Shown: positions 63,719 to 64,000 of the stretch, piece by piece
Position numbering within the stretch: position 1 is the stretch's first letter
Layout of the letters: each line of letters starts with the position of its first letter
Source: Listeria rocourtiae FSL F6-920
Lineage (GTDB): Bacteria; Bacillota; Bacilli; Lactobacillales; Listeriaceae
Reading direction: 5' to 3'
NCBI RefSeq assembly: GCF_000525975.1
Contig: NZ_AODK01000004.1
Coordinates: 44,247 to 108,246, forward strand
Length of the DNA stretch: 64,000 bases
Translations under genes and position numbers: made by a program
The notes under the pieces: model-generated
What the model saw: only the letters and a program-made list of their open reading frames with translations
What the model was told of the DNA's origin: nothing
Databases searched by the model: none

Positions 63719-63879
63719 AAATCTTCGTCCCCCTTGTCTGTATTTAGTACGACTCTACCGAGACGGGTTTCATATATACCTGCTACATTTACAATTTTAA
63801 CTAAATTACAATCAACAATAATTACGTCCTGATTGTCGTCATACTTCGAAAGTTCTTCTATCAACTCGCCTACTGTCAT
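63715..63879 (-). CDS. Small phage protein, MTVGEL family (54 aa)
   Basis: MTVGELIEELSKYDDNQDVI, then IVDCNLVKIVNVAGIYETRL. ATG 63879 lies 8 nt after GAGGAGG. Same N-terminal motif and size as the gene two positions downstream, so a local duplication. Confidence 0.62.
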   Translation of the reverse strand: MTVGELIEELSKYDDNQDVIIVDCNLVKIVNVAGIYETRLGRVVLNTDKGDEDL

Positions 63880-64000
63880 GCTTGTTCCTCCTCAAACTTC
63901 AAATGATCTGGCATTTCTGAACTCTCAATATGATTCAATTCTTCTTCTAGCCATTTGCGCACGTTGAACTCATTACAAATTGTCTCGTTATGTGGAAATA
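63876..64000 (-). CDS. Phage early protein, C-terminal part (cut by window edge)
   Basis: An open frame from the right edge reads FPHNETICNEFNVRKWLEEE and ends HLKFEEEQA; its TGA overlaps the next ATG. Too short to assign. Confidence 0.55.
   Translation of the reverse strand, partial: FPHNETICNEFNVRKWLEEELNHIESSEMPDHLKFEEEQA

Overview
The window is low-GC Firmicute DNA. The chromosomal half (about 1-32,400) has the gene content and order of the Listeria opuC to cshB region; from memory this matches the lmo1425-lmo1450 neighbourhood of L. monocytogenes EGD-e. The species cannot be fixed from sequence alone. A secreted M60 peptidase gene lies beside opuC, a BCCT transporter gene lies beside ispG, and the glutathione reductase gene I recall between the ABC-F gene and RNase J is absent.

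Layout, 1-32.4 kb: M60 mucin-binding peptidase (-); opuCABCD carnitine/osmolyte ABC transporter (-); thiT-thiW thiamine-related membrane proteins under a TPP riboswitch (-); an ABC-F ATPase (+); a membrane protein (-); RNase J, dapA, dapG-type aspartokinase and asd (-), the last three being the aspartate/lysine/DAP branch; a class B PBP (-); sodA (-); a DUF1189 membrane protein and ispG (+); a BCCT transporter and a DEDDh exonuclease (+); GrpB-like protein, zurR-zurM-zurA zinc uptake (-), divergent from a TspO-like membrane protein (+); a GNAT enzyme, ppaC, nfo and cshB (-).

From about 32.4 kb to the right edge lies a siphovirus prophage of the A118 type, every gene on the minus strand. Read from the right edge leftward (direction of transcription) it has small early ORFs (YopX, DUF1642 and unknowns), a DUF1064 nuclease, a three-gene membrane cassette (small membrane protein, LemA, GIDE-like protein), the ArpU late regulator, a degenerate tRNA-like element, terS/terL, portal, minor capsid protein, scaffold, major capsid, head-tail connectors, major tail protein, tail chaperones, a 1913-residue tape measure, Dit, tail endopeptidase-like protein, baseplate/fibre proteins, holin and L-alanyl-D-glutamate endolysin. 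The lysis end abuts cshB. The integrase and the other att site are outside the window.

The most interesting features are two candidate recoding sites in structural genes. The major tail protein ends at a CCC-TAA shifty stop. A +1 shift there would append an Ig-like domain, a beta-sandwich and a complete NodB-type polysaccharide deacetylase domain. The major capsid gene ends in a G5 tract, and a -1 shift there would append a HeH/LEM-like domain.

A caution applies throughout. About 18 genes, host and phage, are interrupted at A/T homopolymers of 6-9 bases, nearly always by exactly one extra base. This looks like systematic sequencing or assembly error, not gene decay. I give the reconstructed gene spans and note each interruption. 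The aspartokinase gene is the one break not explained this way.
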